Below are positions 18,232 through 27,672 of a DNA stretch of 64,000 nucleotides, piece by piece. Where the stretch lies: positions 6,758,001 through 6,822,000 of the forward strand of contig NZ_JAPNKA010000001.1 of NCBI RefSeq assembly GCF_026626635.1, given 5' to 3'. The notes under the pieces were generated by a model, which was not told the DNA's origin, did no database searches, and saw only the letters and a list, made by a program, of their open reading frames with translations. The translations under genes and the position numbers were made by a program. The DNA comes from Archangium lansingense (GTDB taxonomy: Bacteria > Myxococcota > Myxococcia > Myxococcales > Myxococcaceae). Position 1 is the stretch's first letter. Each line of letters opens with the position of its first letter.

Positions 18232-19116
18232 TCAGTCCTGGTGCAGCTCTCGGTCCTGGGCCCGCACGCGCTCGAGCACCCTCAGGTCGCGCTCAGTGGG
18301 TCCCAGCTCCATGATGAGCCGGCTCACGTCGTAGAGGACTTCACCCCGCTCGAACACCGGCACGCGCGGTTCGGCCTCCAGGTTCAGGTCGTCCAGGGCC
18401 CGGTTGTACGCCTTGTCCATCAGGGACCGGAGCTGGAATGAGTCATAGAGGTTGTACTCCACCAGGAAGCGCAGGGCCTCCACGTCCCCGCGCGCCAGGT
18501 ACGCGCGCCACAGCAGCACCGCGTCCCACCCGTTCACGCCCTTCATGTGCGGCGGCCGTCCCAGCCCCAGCTTGTCCTCGATCTCCTTCAGCCCGCCGCC
18601 CATCCCCAGCCGCCGGCACACGAAGCGCAAATCAATGTGCGCGTCCGGCGTCGGGAAGCGCTTGCCGAAATAGTCGCGCAGCACCGGCACGTCGAAGCAC
18701 GAGCCGTTGAAGGTCACCCACAACCGCCGCTCCGCCATGGCCTCCGGCAGCTCGTCCATGTTGCGGCCCTGGATGAAGACGCGCAGCCCCGCATCATCGA
18801 ACAGGGCCACCACCGTGGGTGCTTGCTCCTGCTTTCCGTCCGTCTCGATGTCGAAGTAGACGGCATCGTGTGCGAACTCGGGGTACAGCCGCCAGTGCTC
18901 CCGAGGTGGCACCATGGCGGCCAGGCCTTTCAGATCGCGCCGCTCCAAGGCCTCGCGAGCCAGCGCCAGCCGCCGGCGGGCCGCCTCGTCCAGCTTCTGG
19001 CCGAGCACCGTCCCGTTGCCCGGGAAGTCGTCCCAGGTCTGAATGCCTCGGGCCCACAGGTCCTTCTCCTTCCAGGGACCCACGCCCGGAATGAGCTGGA
19101 AGGTGCGGCGCAGCAT
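18232..19116 (-). CDS. YprB-type RNase H-like (DEDD exonuclease fold) protein
   Basis: A 294-residue protein. An N-terminal helix-hairpin-helix-like segment (FQLIPGVGPWKEKDLW) is followed by an RNase H-like domain with the acidic motif VYFDIETDGK and a later NGWDAVLLW/VEYNLYDS region typical of the YprB ribonuclease-like family. It probably acts on nucleic acid 3' ends, but activity is unproven for most members. Its ATG overlaps the NUDIX stop (TGATG), implying translational coupling. It is the last gene of the rnc-era-der block. Confidence 0.8.
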   Translation of the reverse strand: MLRRTFQLIPGVGPWKEKDLWARGIQTWDDFPGNGTVLGQKLDEAARRRLALAREALERRDLKGLAAMVPPREHWRLYPEFAHDAVYFDIETDGKQEQAPTVVALFDDAGLRVFIQGRNMDELPEAMAERRLWVTFNGSCFDVPVLRDYFGKRFPTPDAHIDLRFVCRRLGMGGGLKEIEDKLGLGRPPHMKGVNGWDAVLLWRAYLARGDVEALRFLVEYNLYDSFQLRSLMDKAYNRALDDLNLEAEPRVPVFERGEVLYDVSRLIMELGPTERDLRVLERVRAQDRELHQD

Positions 19117-19547
19117 CAGCCCAGCGGACCCAACCTGCCCGCCACCAGGTCCTCCAGGGGCGGAATGTCCGCCTCGCAGAACGGCAGCGCCAGCATCTCC
19201 GCCGGCGTCAGGTACGCCAGGGCGTTGGCCCCCAGCGTCTTCGGCTCCCCCGACTCCAGCCGGGCCACGTACAGCGCCAGCTCCACTGTCAGGTCCGAAT
19301 ACTCGTGTCTCCCCGCCCATAGCCGCCTCCCCACTTGGAGCCGCACATCCAGCTCCTCCCGGCACTCCCGAGCCAGCGCTTCCGGCTCGGACTCTCCGGG
19401 CTCCACCTTGCCGCCCGGAAACTCCCACAGGAGCCCCCGGCTCCCGCCCGGCAGCCGTTGCTGTACCAGGAACCGCGAGTCGTCCCCAGGCTGGGGAATC
19501 AGGGCGGCCACCACTCGGACCGCCCTCTTCGCGGCCCCCTGCGTCAA
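19116..19547 (-). CDS. NUDIX hydrolase (MutT-like)
   Basis: A 143-residue protein with the Nudix box from GGKVEPGE to RECREELDV, with Asp replacing the usual Gly near its end. The surroundings (LLWEFPGGKVEPGES, LQVGRR) resemble MutT, which hydrolyses oxidised dGTP, though other nucleotides are possible. The start is TTG at 19547, preceded by GGAGGAG and overlapping the upstream stop as TTGA, so it is coupled to the BamB-like gene. No ATG gives the full domain. Confidence 0.88.
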   Translation of the reverse strand: MTQGAAKRAVRVVAALIPQPGDDSRFLVQQRLPGGSRGLLWEFPGGKVEPGESEPEALARECREELDVRLQVGRRLWAGRHEYSDLTVELALYVARLESGEPKTLGANALAYLTPAEMLALPFCEADIPPLEDLVAGRLGPLG

Positions 19548-20701
19548 CCGCTCCTCCCGTCCAACCGGAGGGCGTACAGGTAGCCGTTGTTGGACAGCAC
19601 GTACACCTTGCCGCCCACCACCCGCGGTGGAGCCGAGATTCCCTCTCCCGGGTTCCACGCCAGGCGCGACTGGCCCGTGCGCGGGTCCACGAAGAGCAAC
19701 GAGCGCTGTGCAGGTACCAGGAGCATCCCCTTGACCAACACCGGCTCCAACCCGGCCCGTTCCTGGAGGGTTTGCGACCAGAGGAGCTTCCCGTTGTCGC
19801 CCAGGTAGGCATCCAGGCGATCGTCACCCGTGGCCACCACCACCTGGCCGTGCACCATCAGCGAGGTGATGCCCTGTGCCACCGAGTTCCACACCACGTC
19901 GCCCGTTTCGGCGTCGAGCGCGTAGAGGCCACCCGCGTACGAGGCGGCGTATACATGGCCCGACTCGTCCAGCACCGGCGTGGTGTCCACGTCTACGAAC
20001 TGGGTGACACTGCTCGGCGCCAGCGACTTCTCCCATCGCACGCCGCCGTCCGCCAGGTCCAGTGACACCAGGGTGCCATCGGAGAAGCCCACCCAGGCCG
20101 TCTGTCCACGCACCGCCGGCGCGGAGGCCCGGTGGATGGTGAAGCCCGCGGGCGGATCTCTCCGGTACAGCCACGCCAGCTCACCCGTGGCCCGCTTCAC
20201 CGCGAACAGGGTGTCGCTCTGCGAGGCCACCAGCACCAGGTCGCCCGCGAGCACCGGCGCCGTCGCCAGCGCCTCGCCCGCGGCGTACTTCCACTTGAGC
20301 TCGCCTGTCTTCGCGTACAGGGCGTGCAGCACGCCGTCCGTGCCGGGCACGTAGACGATGCCGTCGTCCGCCGTCGCGCCCGCATAGAAGCGGTTGCCCA
20401 CCGCGTAACTCCAGACCTCATGGCCCTCGAGGTCGAAGCTCCGGACGTAGCCGTCCCGGGTGAGCGTGAGGACGCGCTCGTTCCGGGCGTCATACGTCGG
20501 CTGCGCGTGCTCCCGCGGTGCGTACTCGAGCAGCGTGGGGCTGACGAGCCGCTTCCACCAGTCCACCGAGAAGAAGTGGCGTGGAGGCTGCACCGGGGTG
20601 GTGTCCGGGCTGCCGAACACCGGGACCGTGGTGCATGCACCGAGCAGACCCGCCATCGCGAGCCCACCCACCCAACGCTTCCACCGGCTCGCGGCGCGCA
20701 T
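19544..20701 (-). CDS. bamB: BamB-like PQQ-repeat lipoprotein
   Basis: A 385-residue lipoprotein (LLGACTT, Cys about residue 23) made of PQQ-type beta-propeller repeats, seen as repeated GxVYAxDxxTGxxxW-like blades (DAETGDVVW, YAKTGELKW, VKRATGELAW). BamB is the propeller lipoprotein of the outer-membrane protein assembly complex. The position downstream of der and a YfgM-like gene matches the Escherichia coli yfgM-bamB-der cluster and supports the call, although many PQQ lipoproteins are not BamB. Confidence 0.82.
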   Translation of the reverse strand: MRAASRWKRWVGGLAMAGLLGACTTVPVFGSPDTTPVQPPRHFFSVDWWKRLVSPTLLEYAPREHAQPTYDARNERVLTLTRDGYVRSFDLEGHEVWSYAVGNRFYAGATADDGIVYVPGTDGVLHALYAKTGELKWKYAAGEALATAPVLAGDLVLVASQSDTLFAVKRATGELAWLYRRDPPAGFTIHRASAPAVRGQTAWVGFSDGTLVSLDLADGGVRWEKSLAPSSVTQFVDVDTTPVLDESGHVYAASYAGGLYALDAETGDVVWNSVAQGITSLMVHGQVVVATGDDRLDAYLGDNGKLLWSQTLQERAGLEPVLVKGMLLVPAQRSLLFVDPRTGQSRLAWNPGEGISAPPRVVGGKVYVLSNNGYLYALRLDGRSG

Positions 20702-20711
20702 AGTCAGGCGG

Positions 20712-21518
20712 TCACCCCGCGTCCGGCGTCTGGGTGGCCGCAGGCTGCGTCTTCGGCTCGGGCACCTTCACGCCCTGCGCCGCCAGCACCGCCAGCCGCT
20801 CGGTGGCCAGCCGCCCCGCGGCCGCGTTTGCCTGCGTGGCCTTCAGGTCCGCCAGCAGCTGCGCCGCCTCGTCCTTCTTGCCCTGCGCCACGAGGATGCG
20901 CGCCTGGTGGTACTGCCCCATGCCCTGCATGAACTCACCGGCGTTCACCTGCTCCATCTGCTTGAAGGACTCGAGCGCCTGGTCCAGCTGCCCCTTGGCC
21001 TCGTGGGCATAACCCTGGCCCTCGTACGCCGAGGTCAGCAGCGGATCATTCTTCGGGGCCCCCTTGGTGTACTCGCCGAAGGCGGCCAGCGCCCCGTCGT
21101 AGTTGCCCAGCCGGTACTCGGCCTTGCCTAGCGGCAGCGCCGCCGTCACCGCGGAGTCCGTGCCCTTGTGCGCCGCACGGAACTCGGTGAGCGACTTGAC
21201 GGTGGTCTCATCCCGCTCCTTCTCGGACTTGAAGGGCGGCAGCTCCCCATCCGCCGGCTGCAGCGGCACGCCCTCCACCACCGGACGCTCCAGCGTCTCC
21301 AGCGTCTGGCCGAGCTGCTTGGCCGCGGCCTCCCCGCTCCGGTTGGAGAAGTACTGCACCAGCGCGGCGATCAGCCCGCCCACGACCAGTACGACAGCCA
21401 CGGTGCTGATGATCTGGCCGCGCTTCTGCAGCCAGTCACTCGCCTCGGCGCCGTACAGCTGGAAGGCATCGGGAGCACTGAGCTCCTGCTTCGTCATCTT
21501 GTCGGACTTCTGGGCCAC
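20712..21518 (-). CDS. YfgM-like membrane-anchored TPR protein
   Basis: A 268-residue protein with one N-terminal membrane helix (IISTVAVVLVVGGLIAALVQ) and a periplasmic tetratricopeptide-like region, as in YfgM/PF09976 proteins that assist periplasmic chaperones and the SecYEG translocon. It lies between der and bamB, as in enterobacteria. The GTG at 21518 is chosen (AGAGG 11 bases upstream); an ATG at 21497 is an equally possible start. Confidence 0.8.
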   Translation of the reverse strand: MAQKSDKMTKQELSAPDAFQLYGAEASDWLQKRGQIISTVAVVLVVGGLIAALVQYFSNRSGEAAAKQLGQTLETLERPVVEGVPLQPADGELPPFKSEKERDETTVKSLTEFRAAHKGTDSAVTAALPLGKAEYRLGNYDGALAAFGEYTKGAPKNDPLLTSAYEGQGYAHEAKGQLDQALESFKQMEQVNAGEFMQGMGQYHQARILVAQGKKDEAAQLLADLKATQANAAAGRLATERLAVLAAQGVKVPEPKTQPAATQTPDAG

Positions 21519-21598
21519 GATGGTTCGCACCTCTGTACAGAGTCGAAGGGCGCGCAATTTACGGAGCGCGCACCAGCAGTGTCAACGCGGACAAGTCC

Positions 21599-23059
21599 TC
21601 AATGCTTCGACTTGCCGGCCAGCTTCGGCCGTTTGCGTGCCGCGCGCTTGGCCTGTCCCGGGCGATCCCGGAACAGCAGCCGGATGGGCACCCGGAGATC
21701 AAAGGTGCCGCGCAGCTGATTGGTGATGTACCGCTTGTACATGTCCGGCACCCCGTCCGGCCGGTTGCACGTGATGGCGAAGGTAGGAGGCGCCGTCCCC
21801 ACCTGGGCCATGTAGTACAACCTCAGCGGCCCGCGTCCCACGATGGGCGCCGGGTGGTTGTCCGCCATGTGCTCCAACAGACGGTTGAGCTGTGGCGTGG
21901 GAGCCCGGTAGCGGAACTGCACCGCCAGCTCCACCGCCAGCTCCAGCACCTTCTCCACCTTCGAGCCCGTCAGCGCCGAGGTGAACACGATGGGCGCATA
22001 ATGCACGAACTTCAGCGCGTGCTTGAGATCCTCGCGGAAGAGCTCCTGCTTGCGCTTGTCCGTGCTGATCAGATCCCACTTGTTCACCACGATGACCAGC
22101 GCGCGGCCCTTCTCCTCGGCGATGCCGGCCAGCTTCGCGTCCTGATCCACCGCCGGCTCCGTGGCGTCCATCAACAGCACCGCCACGTCGCTGCGCTCCA
22201 TCGACTTCAGCGCCGCCACCACCGAGAACTTCTCCACCCGGTGGGCAATCGTCTTCTTGCGCCGAATGCCGGCGGTGTCCGTGAGGATGACCTTGTGGTC
22301 CTTGTACGTCAGCTCCGAGTCGATCGGATCCCGCGTGGTGCCCGGCACCTCGCTGGCCACCACCCGCTTCTCCTTCAGCAGCGCGTTGACCAGGGTGCTC
22401 TTGCCCACGTTGGGCCGGCCGATGATGGCCACCCGGATGGGGCGCTCCTCCTCCTCGGCGGGCGCCTCCTCAGCGCCTTCCTCCCCACCCTCCCCCGCCT
22501 CCGCGGCTTCCTCGGCCTTGGCGGCCTGCTCGCGGGCCTCGAGCTCCTCCGGAGACAGAGGGGGCAGCTTGCCCATCACCGTCTCCATCATCGAGCCCAC
22601 ACCCAGGCCGTGCTCGGCCGAGATGGGGAACACCTCACCCAGTCCCATCTTGAAGAACTCGCCAGCGAGGGCCTGCAGGGTGCCCGACTCGCTGTCCAGC
22701 TTGTTGGCGGCCACCACCACCGGCTTGCCGCTCTGGCGCAGGTAGTGGGCCACGTCCTGGTCCGCCGAGGTCAGACCGACCCGGGCGTCCGTCACGAAGA
22801 TGATGGCATCACACTCCTCCACCGCCAGCTGCGCCTGCTCGCGCACCTGCTGCAGCAGGGAGTCCTTCTCCCCGGGCACAAAACCGCCCGTGTCGATGAT
22901 GGTGATGTCCCGGCCCTCGTACTCCACGTCCCAGTAATGCCGGTCGCGGGTGACTCCGGGGATGTCCTCCACCAAGGCGATGCGGCGCCGGGCGAGGCGG
23001 TTGAAAAGCGTGGACTTGCCCACGTTCGGGCGACCCACGATGGCGACCAGAGGCTTCAT
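21599..23059 (-). CDS. der: Ribosome biogenesis GTPase Der (EngA)
   Basis: A 486-residue tandem GTPase. The first G domain starts with AIVGRPNVGKSTLFN and has DTGGF; the second, after a long acidic Glu/Ala-rich linker, has AIIGRPNVGKSTLVN, DTAGI and NKWD. A C-terminal KH-like domain ends in Lys/Arg-rich sequence. Der is essential for 50S subunit maturation. The start is the ATG directly before KPLVAIVGRP; the longer open frame overlaps era. It lies 11 bases after era. Confidence 0.97.
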   Translation of the reverse strand: MKPLVAIVGRPNVGKSTLFNRLARRRIALVEDIPGVTRDRHYWDVEYEGRDITIIDTGGFVPGEKDSLLQQVREQAQLAVEECDAIIFVTDARVGLTSADQDVAHYLRQSGKPVVVAANKLDSESGTLQALAGEFFKMGLGEVFPISAEHGLGVGSMMETVMGKLPPLSPEELEAREQAAKAEEAAEAGEGGEEGAEEAPAEEEERPIRVAIIGRPNVGKSTLVNALLKEKRVVASEVPGTTRDPIDSELTYKDHKVILTDTAGIRRKKTIAHRVEKFSVVAALKSMERSDVAVLLMDATEPAVDQDAKLAGIAEEKGRALVIVVNKWDLISTDKRKQELFREDLKHALKFVHYAPIVFTSALTGSKVEKVLELAVELAVQFRYRAPTPQLNRLLEHMADNHPAPIVGRGPLRLYYMAQVGTAPPTFAITCNRPDGVPDMYKRYITNQLRGTFDLRVPIRLLFRDRPGQAKRAARKRPKLAGKSKH

Positions 23060-23070
23060 TTTCGTACTTC

Positions 23071-24015
23071 CTACTCGTAACCCAGCTTCTTGAGGCCCTC
23101 GGGACGCTCGCTCCAGCGAGGCTCCACCCGGACCCGTAGCGAGAGGTACACGTGCGCCCCCAGCAACCGCTGGATGGCCTTGCGCGCGTCCGTCCCGATC
23201 GTCTTCAGCATCTGCCCCTGTTTCCCGATGATGATGGCCTTCTGGCTGTCGCGCTCCACGTAGATGGAGGCGGCAATCCGGATGAGGCCCGCCAGCTTGC
23301 CTGGGGGCGTTCCAGGTGGTGGCTCGCGCTCGGACTCGTCGAAGAAGTCCACCAGCACCGCCGTGGAGTACGGAATCTCCTGCCGGCAATGCCGCAGCAC
23401 CTGCTCGCGGATGTACTCGGCCACCAGGGTCTTCTCCGCCTGGTCCGTCAGCACGTCCTCGGGAAAGAGTGGATCGCCCTCGGGCATGTGCTGGAGCACC
23501 GCCTTGAAGAGTTGCTCCACGCCGTCGTCATCCTTCGCGGAGATGGGCACCACCTCGGCGAAGGGGAACTCGTTGCGGTACAGCTCAATCAGCGGCAGCA
23601 GCACCGGCTTGGGCACGGTGTCGATCTTGTTGATGATCAGGAAGGTGGGCTTGCCCGCCTTCTGCAGCCGCTCGAGGATGAACCGGTTGCCCGGGCCCAC
23701 CTCGGGTTTCTCCCCGCCCGTCGGCTCGACGACGAACAGGACCAGGTCCACGTCGTCTACCGCCTGCAGGGCTATGTCCACCATGTAGCGGTTGAGTTCC
23801 CCCTTGGCCTGGTGGATGCCGGGGGTGTCGAGGAAGGCCACCTGCCCCTCCGGACGCGTCACCACGCCCAGAATCCGGTTCCGGGTGGTCTGCGGCTTGG
23901 GGGAGACGATGGCGAGCTTCTCGCCTGTCAGTTGATTGAGCAGCGTGCTCTTGCCCACGTTCGGACGGCCAATGAGCGCGGCGAACCCGCTGCGGTGTGT
24001 CTGCTGAGGAGCCAT
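23071..24015 (-). CDS. era: GTPase Era
   Basis: A 314-residue GTPase with G1 ALIGRPNVGKSTLLN, the switch region SPKPQTTRNRILG, DTPGIHQ and NKID, followed by a KH domain (about residues 215-300) containing KAIIIGKQGQMLK. It binds the 16S rRNA 3' end and checks 30S maturation. The neighbourhood with rnc and der is a classic ribosome-assembly cluster. Confidence 0.97.
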   Translation of the reverse strand: MAPQQTHRSGFAALIGRPNVGKSTLLNQLTGEKLAIVSPKPQTTRNRILGVVTRPEGQVAFLDTPGIHQAKGELNRYMVDIALQAVDDVDLVLFVVEPTGGEKPEVGPGNRFILERLQKAGKPTFLIINKIDTVPKPVLLPLIELYRNEFPFAEVVPISAKDDDGVEQLFKAVLQHMPEGDPLFPEDVLTDQAEKTLVAEYIREQVLRHCRQEIPYSTAVLVDFFDESEREPPPGTPPGKLAGLIRIAASIYVERDSQKAIIIGKQGQMLKTIGTDARKAIQRLLGAHVYLSLRVRVEPRWSERPEGLKKLGYE

Positions 24016-24043
24016 CTAAAGCTTCGAAGGTCGAAGGTGATCA

Positions 24044-24070
24044 GGGAGCCCCCCTCTGGAGGGCGCTCCC
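24044..24070 (-). terminator. GC hairpin between cyclophilin and era genes
   Basis: On the minus strand GGGAGC pairs with GCTCCC and an inner CCCTC pairs with GGGGG, giving about 11 bp around a short loop. No T-run follows, so it may attenuate or stabilise rather than terminate. Confidence 0.35.
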
Positions 24071-24160
24071 CAAGAACTACTCGGAACGACAGAAAACATC
24101 TGGCCTGCTGTAAACTGAACCAGCCAGGCAGGCAACCGCCTCCAGGGCGGCTCGGGATGC

Positions 24161-24721
24161 CTAGGCCGGTGCGCTGGTGGAGATGGTCAGCTTGGTGATG
24201 ACCACGTCCTTCTTCGGCCGATCGTTCGGGCCCTTGGCGATGTCGTTGGCGACGCGATCGGCCACTTCCTGGCCCTTCAAGACCTCGCCGAAGATGGTGT
24301 GCTTGTTGTTCAGCCACGTCGTCGGCGCCACCGTGATGAAGAACTGGCTGCCACCGGTGTTCGGACGGCTCGTGTTGGCCATGGCCAGCTTGCCCTTCTT
24401 GGCGAAGTCATAGCCGTTATTGAACTCATCCTTGATGTTGTACCCCGGCCCGCCCACTCCCTGGCCGAGCGGATCTCCACCCTGGACCATGAAGTTGGAG
24501 ATGCAGCGGTGGAAGATCGTCCCGTCGTAGTAGGGCTTGCCCGTCATCTTCTCGCGCGTCCCCGGGTGCACCCACTCCTTCTCGCCCGTGGCCAGTCCCA
24601 CGAAGTTCTGCACCGTCTCCGGCGCGGCCTTCGAGAAGAGCTTCACGACAATCTGCCCCTCGGTGGTGTCGAAGGTGGCGTAGAGATCATTGCCCGCACG
24701 CGCCTCGTCCAGCATTCCCAT
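24161..24721 (-). CDS. Peptidyl-prolyl cis-trans isomerase, cyclophilin type
   Basis: A 186-residue cytosolic cyclophilin without signal peptide. The family core is intact: FHRCISNFMVQGGD (catalytic Arg after FH), ANTSRPNTGGSQFFIT and HTIFGEV. It speeds proline isomerisation during protein folding. It lies between rnc and era, separated from era by a 145-base gap with a hairpin. Confidence 0.95.
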   Translation of the reverse strand: MGMLDEARAGNDLYATFDTTEGQIVVKLFSKAAPETVQNFVGLATGEKEWVHPGTREKMTGKPYYDGTIFHRCISNFMVQGGDPLGQGVGGPGYNIKDEFNNGYDFAKKGKLAMANTSRPNTGGSQFFITVAPTTWLNNKHTIFGEVLKGQEVADRVANDIAKGPNDRPKKDVVITKLTISTSAPA

Positions 24722-24798
24722 GGCTGCCTCCCAGATTGAATCCCACTAGCGGATGGGCGCGGGACCTTATGCTCCACCCCCCAGGCGGCCAAGCAGTT

Positions 24799-25623
24799 TC
24801 AAGCCGGGGTGTCGTCCTTCGGACCCGGAACGGCCACCGGCGCCTGCTCGGCTGCCCCTGGAACCCCGGGATTCGCCGTCCCCGGCGACGCCGTGGCCAC
24901 CTGTCCCGGCTTCTCCCCCCGGTTCAACAGCGCCAGGGCGCCGTGGGCCGCCGTCTGCTCGGCGTCCTTCTTGCTGCGGCCGGTGGCGCGCGCGTACACC
25001 TCCGTGCCCAGCACCACCTCCACCTCGAAGATCTTCTCGTGGTCGGGGCCTACCTCGGAGACGATCTGGTAGCGGGGCGTCAGCTTGAGCCGCTCCTGCG
25101 CCGCCTCCTGCAGCTTCGTCTTGTAGTCCTGCCGGCTGAGGGCCTGCGCCACCCCGTCCAGGGCCTCCGCGAAGTGCCGGTCCACCAGCCCCATCACCGG
25201 CTCCAGCCCCGAGCCCAGGTACACGGCCGCGAACACCGCCTCCAGCGCGTTGGCCAGCAACGAACTCTTCTCCCGGCCGCCGCTCAGCTCCTCGCCCCGC
25301 CCCAGTTGCAGCAGCTCGCCCAGCCCCAGCTGCCGGGCAATGCGCGAGAGGCCCTCCTCGTTGACGATACGGGCGCGCAGCGGCGTGAGCTCCCCCTCCT
25401 TCATCTGGGGGAAGCGCTCCATCAGCCGGTGACCCACCGCCAGGTTGAGCACCGCGTCCCCGAGGAACTCCAGCCGCTCGTTGTCCTGGAAGCCCTCGCC
25501 CCGGTGCTCGTTGATCCAGCTCTTGTGCGTCAGCGCGGTGAGCCCCAGCTCGGCACGGGCAAACACCGTCCCCAGCCGTTCCTCCAGGGCCTTCACTCGC
25601 TCGGCGGGTTGCAAGGTCGCCAA
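24799..25623 (-). CDS. rnc: Ribonuclease III
   Basis: A 274-residue double-strand-specific endoribonuclease. The signature NERLEFLGDAVL and an acidic second site (KSSLLANALEAVFAAVYL) form the catalytic domain. A double-stranded RNA-binding domain follows (residues about 165-235). The C-terminus has an unusual 35-residue Pro/Ala/Gly tail. It processes rRNA precursors and structured mRNAs, and its place upstream of era is conserved. Confidence 0.96.
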   Translation of the reverse strand: MATLQPAERVKALEERLGTVFARAELGLTALTHKSWINEHRGEGFQDNERLEFLGDAVLNLAVGHRLMERFPQMKEGELTPLRARIVNEEGLSRIARQLGLGELLQLGRGEELSGGREKSSLLANALEAVFAAVYLGSGLEPVMGLVDRHFAEALDGVAQALSRQDYKTKLQEAAQERLKLTPRYQIVSEVGPDHEKIFEVEVVLGTEVYARATGRSKKDAEQTAAHGALALLNRGEKPGQVATASPGTANPGVPGAAEQAPVAVPGPKDDTPA

Positions 25624-25628
25624 AACCC

Positions 25629-26492
25629 TTACTCCTGTGGAGCGTCCGCGCCGACCAGCTTCACGGCCTCGGCGGGGACCTTCAGCAGATCCGCCACCAG
25701 CGGGACGACCCCGGGGAAATCATCCAATTCGAAACGTTCCGCCCACACCTTGCCCTGTGCCCCCGCCAGCAGACCCCGGAAGGTCCGGCCGGCCACTCGC
25801 GCCGCTGCGAAACGGTAGGGTCTCCCCTCCACTTCGAGCAGCACCAGCAGCTCCAGCCCACTCCGCGGGGGGACGAGCGCTCCCTCCCCGAAAGCCCTGA
25901 GGACCTCCGAGAAGCGCACCGGCTCCTCCCCTGCCTGCTGTGCCGGAGCCGCTTGCCCCGGCTGCTCGCCAAACAGGGCGGCCAGGTAACCCACCAGCGC
26001 GCCGCGCTCGCGAAACTCGGACAGCTCGAAGGGGTGGCCCTGGGGAACGGTCAGGTGCTGCCCGTCCCGCATCGCGCTCGACACCTGGAAGTGGCCCTGG
26101 CGATCCGCCACCAGCGTCAGCGCCAGGCCGTGCTCGACCACGTGCGTGGACAGCCCCAGCGACACCGGATCCACCTGAGGGCTCAACCCCAACGCCCGCA
26201 GCTCCGCCGATCGCCGCTGCACCTGGAACAGGTGCTCATTGAAGGCGTCCGTCAGCTCCGCCTCCACCTCTCGGCGCGCCTGCACCGCGCCCAGCGGGAT
26301 GGGACGCAGTCCCACCACCTCTGGCGGCGACACGGGCACCAGTCGATCCCCCTGAACCTGGAAGCCCACCCGCTCCACCTTCCGGGCTCCTACCGGGTTC
26401 TCCAGGGGCTCGCTCAGGACGAGGGTCGCCTCCAGGCCGTCCCCCTCGCCCCGTACCTCCAGTCCGAGCTGTTGCAGCCGGGCCTTGTCCAT
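25629..26492 (-). CDS. Conserved hypothetical protein
   Basis: A 287-residue soluble protein with an acidic, beta-rich N-terminal half, a central Pro/Ala/Gln-rich linker (QPGQAAPAQQAGEEP) and a C-terminal domain. No signal peptide, membrane helix or known motif was recognised. It overlaps the acyl-CoA dehydrogenase stop (GTGATG) and ends 5 bases before rnc, so it belongs to the same transcript. Confidence 0.75.
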   Translation of the reverse strand: MDKARLQQLGLEVRGEGDGLEATLVLSEPLENPVGARKVERVGFQVQGDRLVPVSPPEVVGLRPIPLGAVQARREVEAELTDAFNEHLFQVQRRSAELRALGLSPQVDPVSLGLSTHVVEHGLALTLVADRQGHFQVSSAMRDGQHLTVPQGHPFELSEFRERGALVGYLAALFGEQPGQAAPAQQAGEEPVRFSEVLRAFGEGALVPPRSGLELLVLLEVEGRPYRFAAARVAGRTFRGLLAGAQGKVWAERFELDDFPGVVPLVADLLKVPAEAVKLVGADAPQE

Positions 26493-27637
26493 CACGCCTT
26501 CTTGAAGACCTCGCGGGCGATGATCGTGCGCTGAATCTCACTCGTTCCCTCGCCGATCTCACACAGCTTGGCGTCGCGCAGGTAGCGCTCGACAGGGAAC
26601 TCGCGGGTGTAGCCGTAGCCACCGTGGATCTGCACCGCCTTGTTGCAGGCCCGCGTGGCCACCTCCGAGGCGAACAGCTTGGCCATGGAGGCCTCCTGGC
26701 TGTACGGCTGGCCCGCGTCGGCCAGGTACGCCGCGCGGTGCACCAGCAGCCGTGCCGCGTCCGTCTCCGTCTTCATGTCCGCGAACATCCAGCGCAGACC
26801 CTGGAACTCGGCAATGGGCTGACCAAAGGCCGTGCGCTCCCGGGCGTAATGCACCGCCTCCTCCAGCGCCCCGCGGGCCAAGCCCACCGCCAGCGCGCCG
26901 ATGGTGATGCGGCCCTTGTCGAGGATCTTCATCGTGTCGATGAAGCCGTGGTCCACCTCGCCCAGCCTCATCGAGTCCGGCACTTCCACGTTCTCCAGCA
27001 CCAGCTCCGCCGTGTCCGAGGAGCGCATGCCCAGCTTGCCGTGGATGGAGCGCTGGCTGAAGCCCGGCATCCCCTTCTCGAGGATGAAGGCGGTGACGCC
27101 CTTCTGCTTCTTGGCCGGCGAGGTGACGGCCAGCACCACGAACACGCTGCCCACCGTGCCCTGGGTGATGAACATCTTGGCGCCGTTGAGCACCCACTTG
27201 TCGCCCTTGCAGACGGCCGTGGTCTTCATTCCCGCGGAGTCCGAGCCGCTGCCGGGCTCCGTCAGGCCCCAGGCGCCGAGGTACTCGCCGGTGGCGAGCT
27301 TGGGCAGGTACTTGCGCCGCTGCTCGTCATTGCCGAACACGCGCAGGTGGCTGGTGCCCAACCCGTTGTGAGAGGCCACGGTGAGGGCCAGCGAGCCGTC
27401 GTAGCGGGCGATCTCCTCGACCGCCACCGCTACCGCGAGCGAGTCCATGGCGGCGCCGCCGTACTCCTCGGCCACCAGCATGCCCAGCACGCCCAGCTCA
27501 CCCAGCTCCTTCACCACCTCCATCGGGAACTTCTCGTCCCGGTCCCACTCGCGCGCGTAGGGCTTGACCTTGCGCTCGCAGAAGTCACGCAGGGAGGACT
27601 GGAGGGCTCGATGGCTTTCGGGAAGTTCGAAGTCCAT
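26492..27637 (-). CDS. Acyl-CoA dehydrogenase
   Basis: A 381-residue FAD-dependent short/medium-chain acyl-CoA dehydrogenase. The family motifs LTEPGSGSD (FAD/substrate), [39 protein letters not shown] and the catalytic-base segment [11 protein letters not shown] are present. It oxidises acyl-CoA at the alpha-beta bond, likely in branched-chain amino acid or fatty acid breakdown together with the carboxylase gene upstream. Start taken at the ATG before DFELPE; the longer frame has a Pro-rich non-conserved extension. Confidence 0.94.
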   Translation of the reverse strand: MDFELPESHRALQSSLRDFCERKVKPYAREWDRDEKFPMEVVKELGELGVLGMLVAEEYGGAAMDSLAVAVAVEEIARYDGSLALTVASHNGLGTSHLRVFGNDEQRRKYLPKLATGEYLGAWGLTEPGSGSDSAGMKTTAVCKGDKWVLNGAKMFITQGTVGSVFVVLAVTSPAKKQKGVTAFILEKGMPGFSQRSIHGKLGMRSSDTAELVLENVEVPDSMRLGEVDHGFIDTMKILDKGRITIGALAVGLARGALEEAVHYARERTAFGQPIAEFQGLRWMFADMKTETDAARLLVHRAAYLADAGQPYSQEASMAKLFASEVATRACNKAVQIHGGYGYTREFPVERYLRDAKLCEIGEGTSEIQRTIIAREVFKKA

Positions 27638-27672
27638 GTCGGGATGTATAGCAGAGGGTGGAGGGGGGACCA

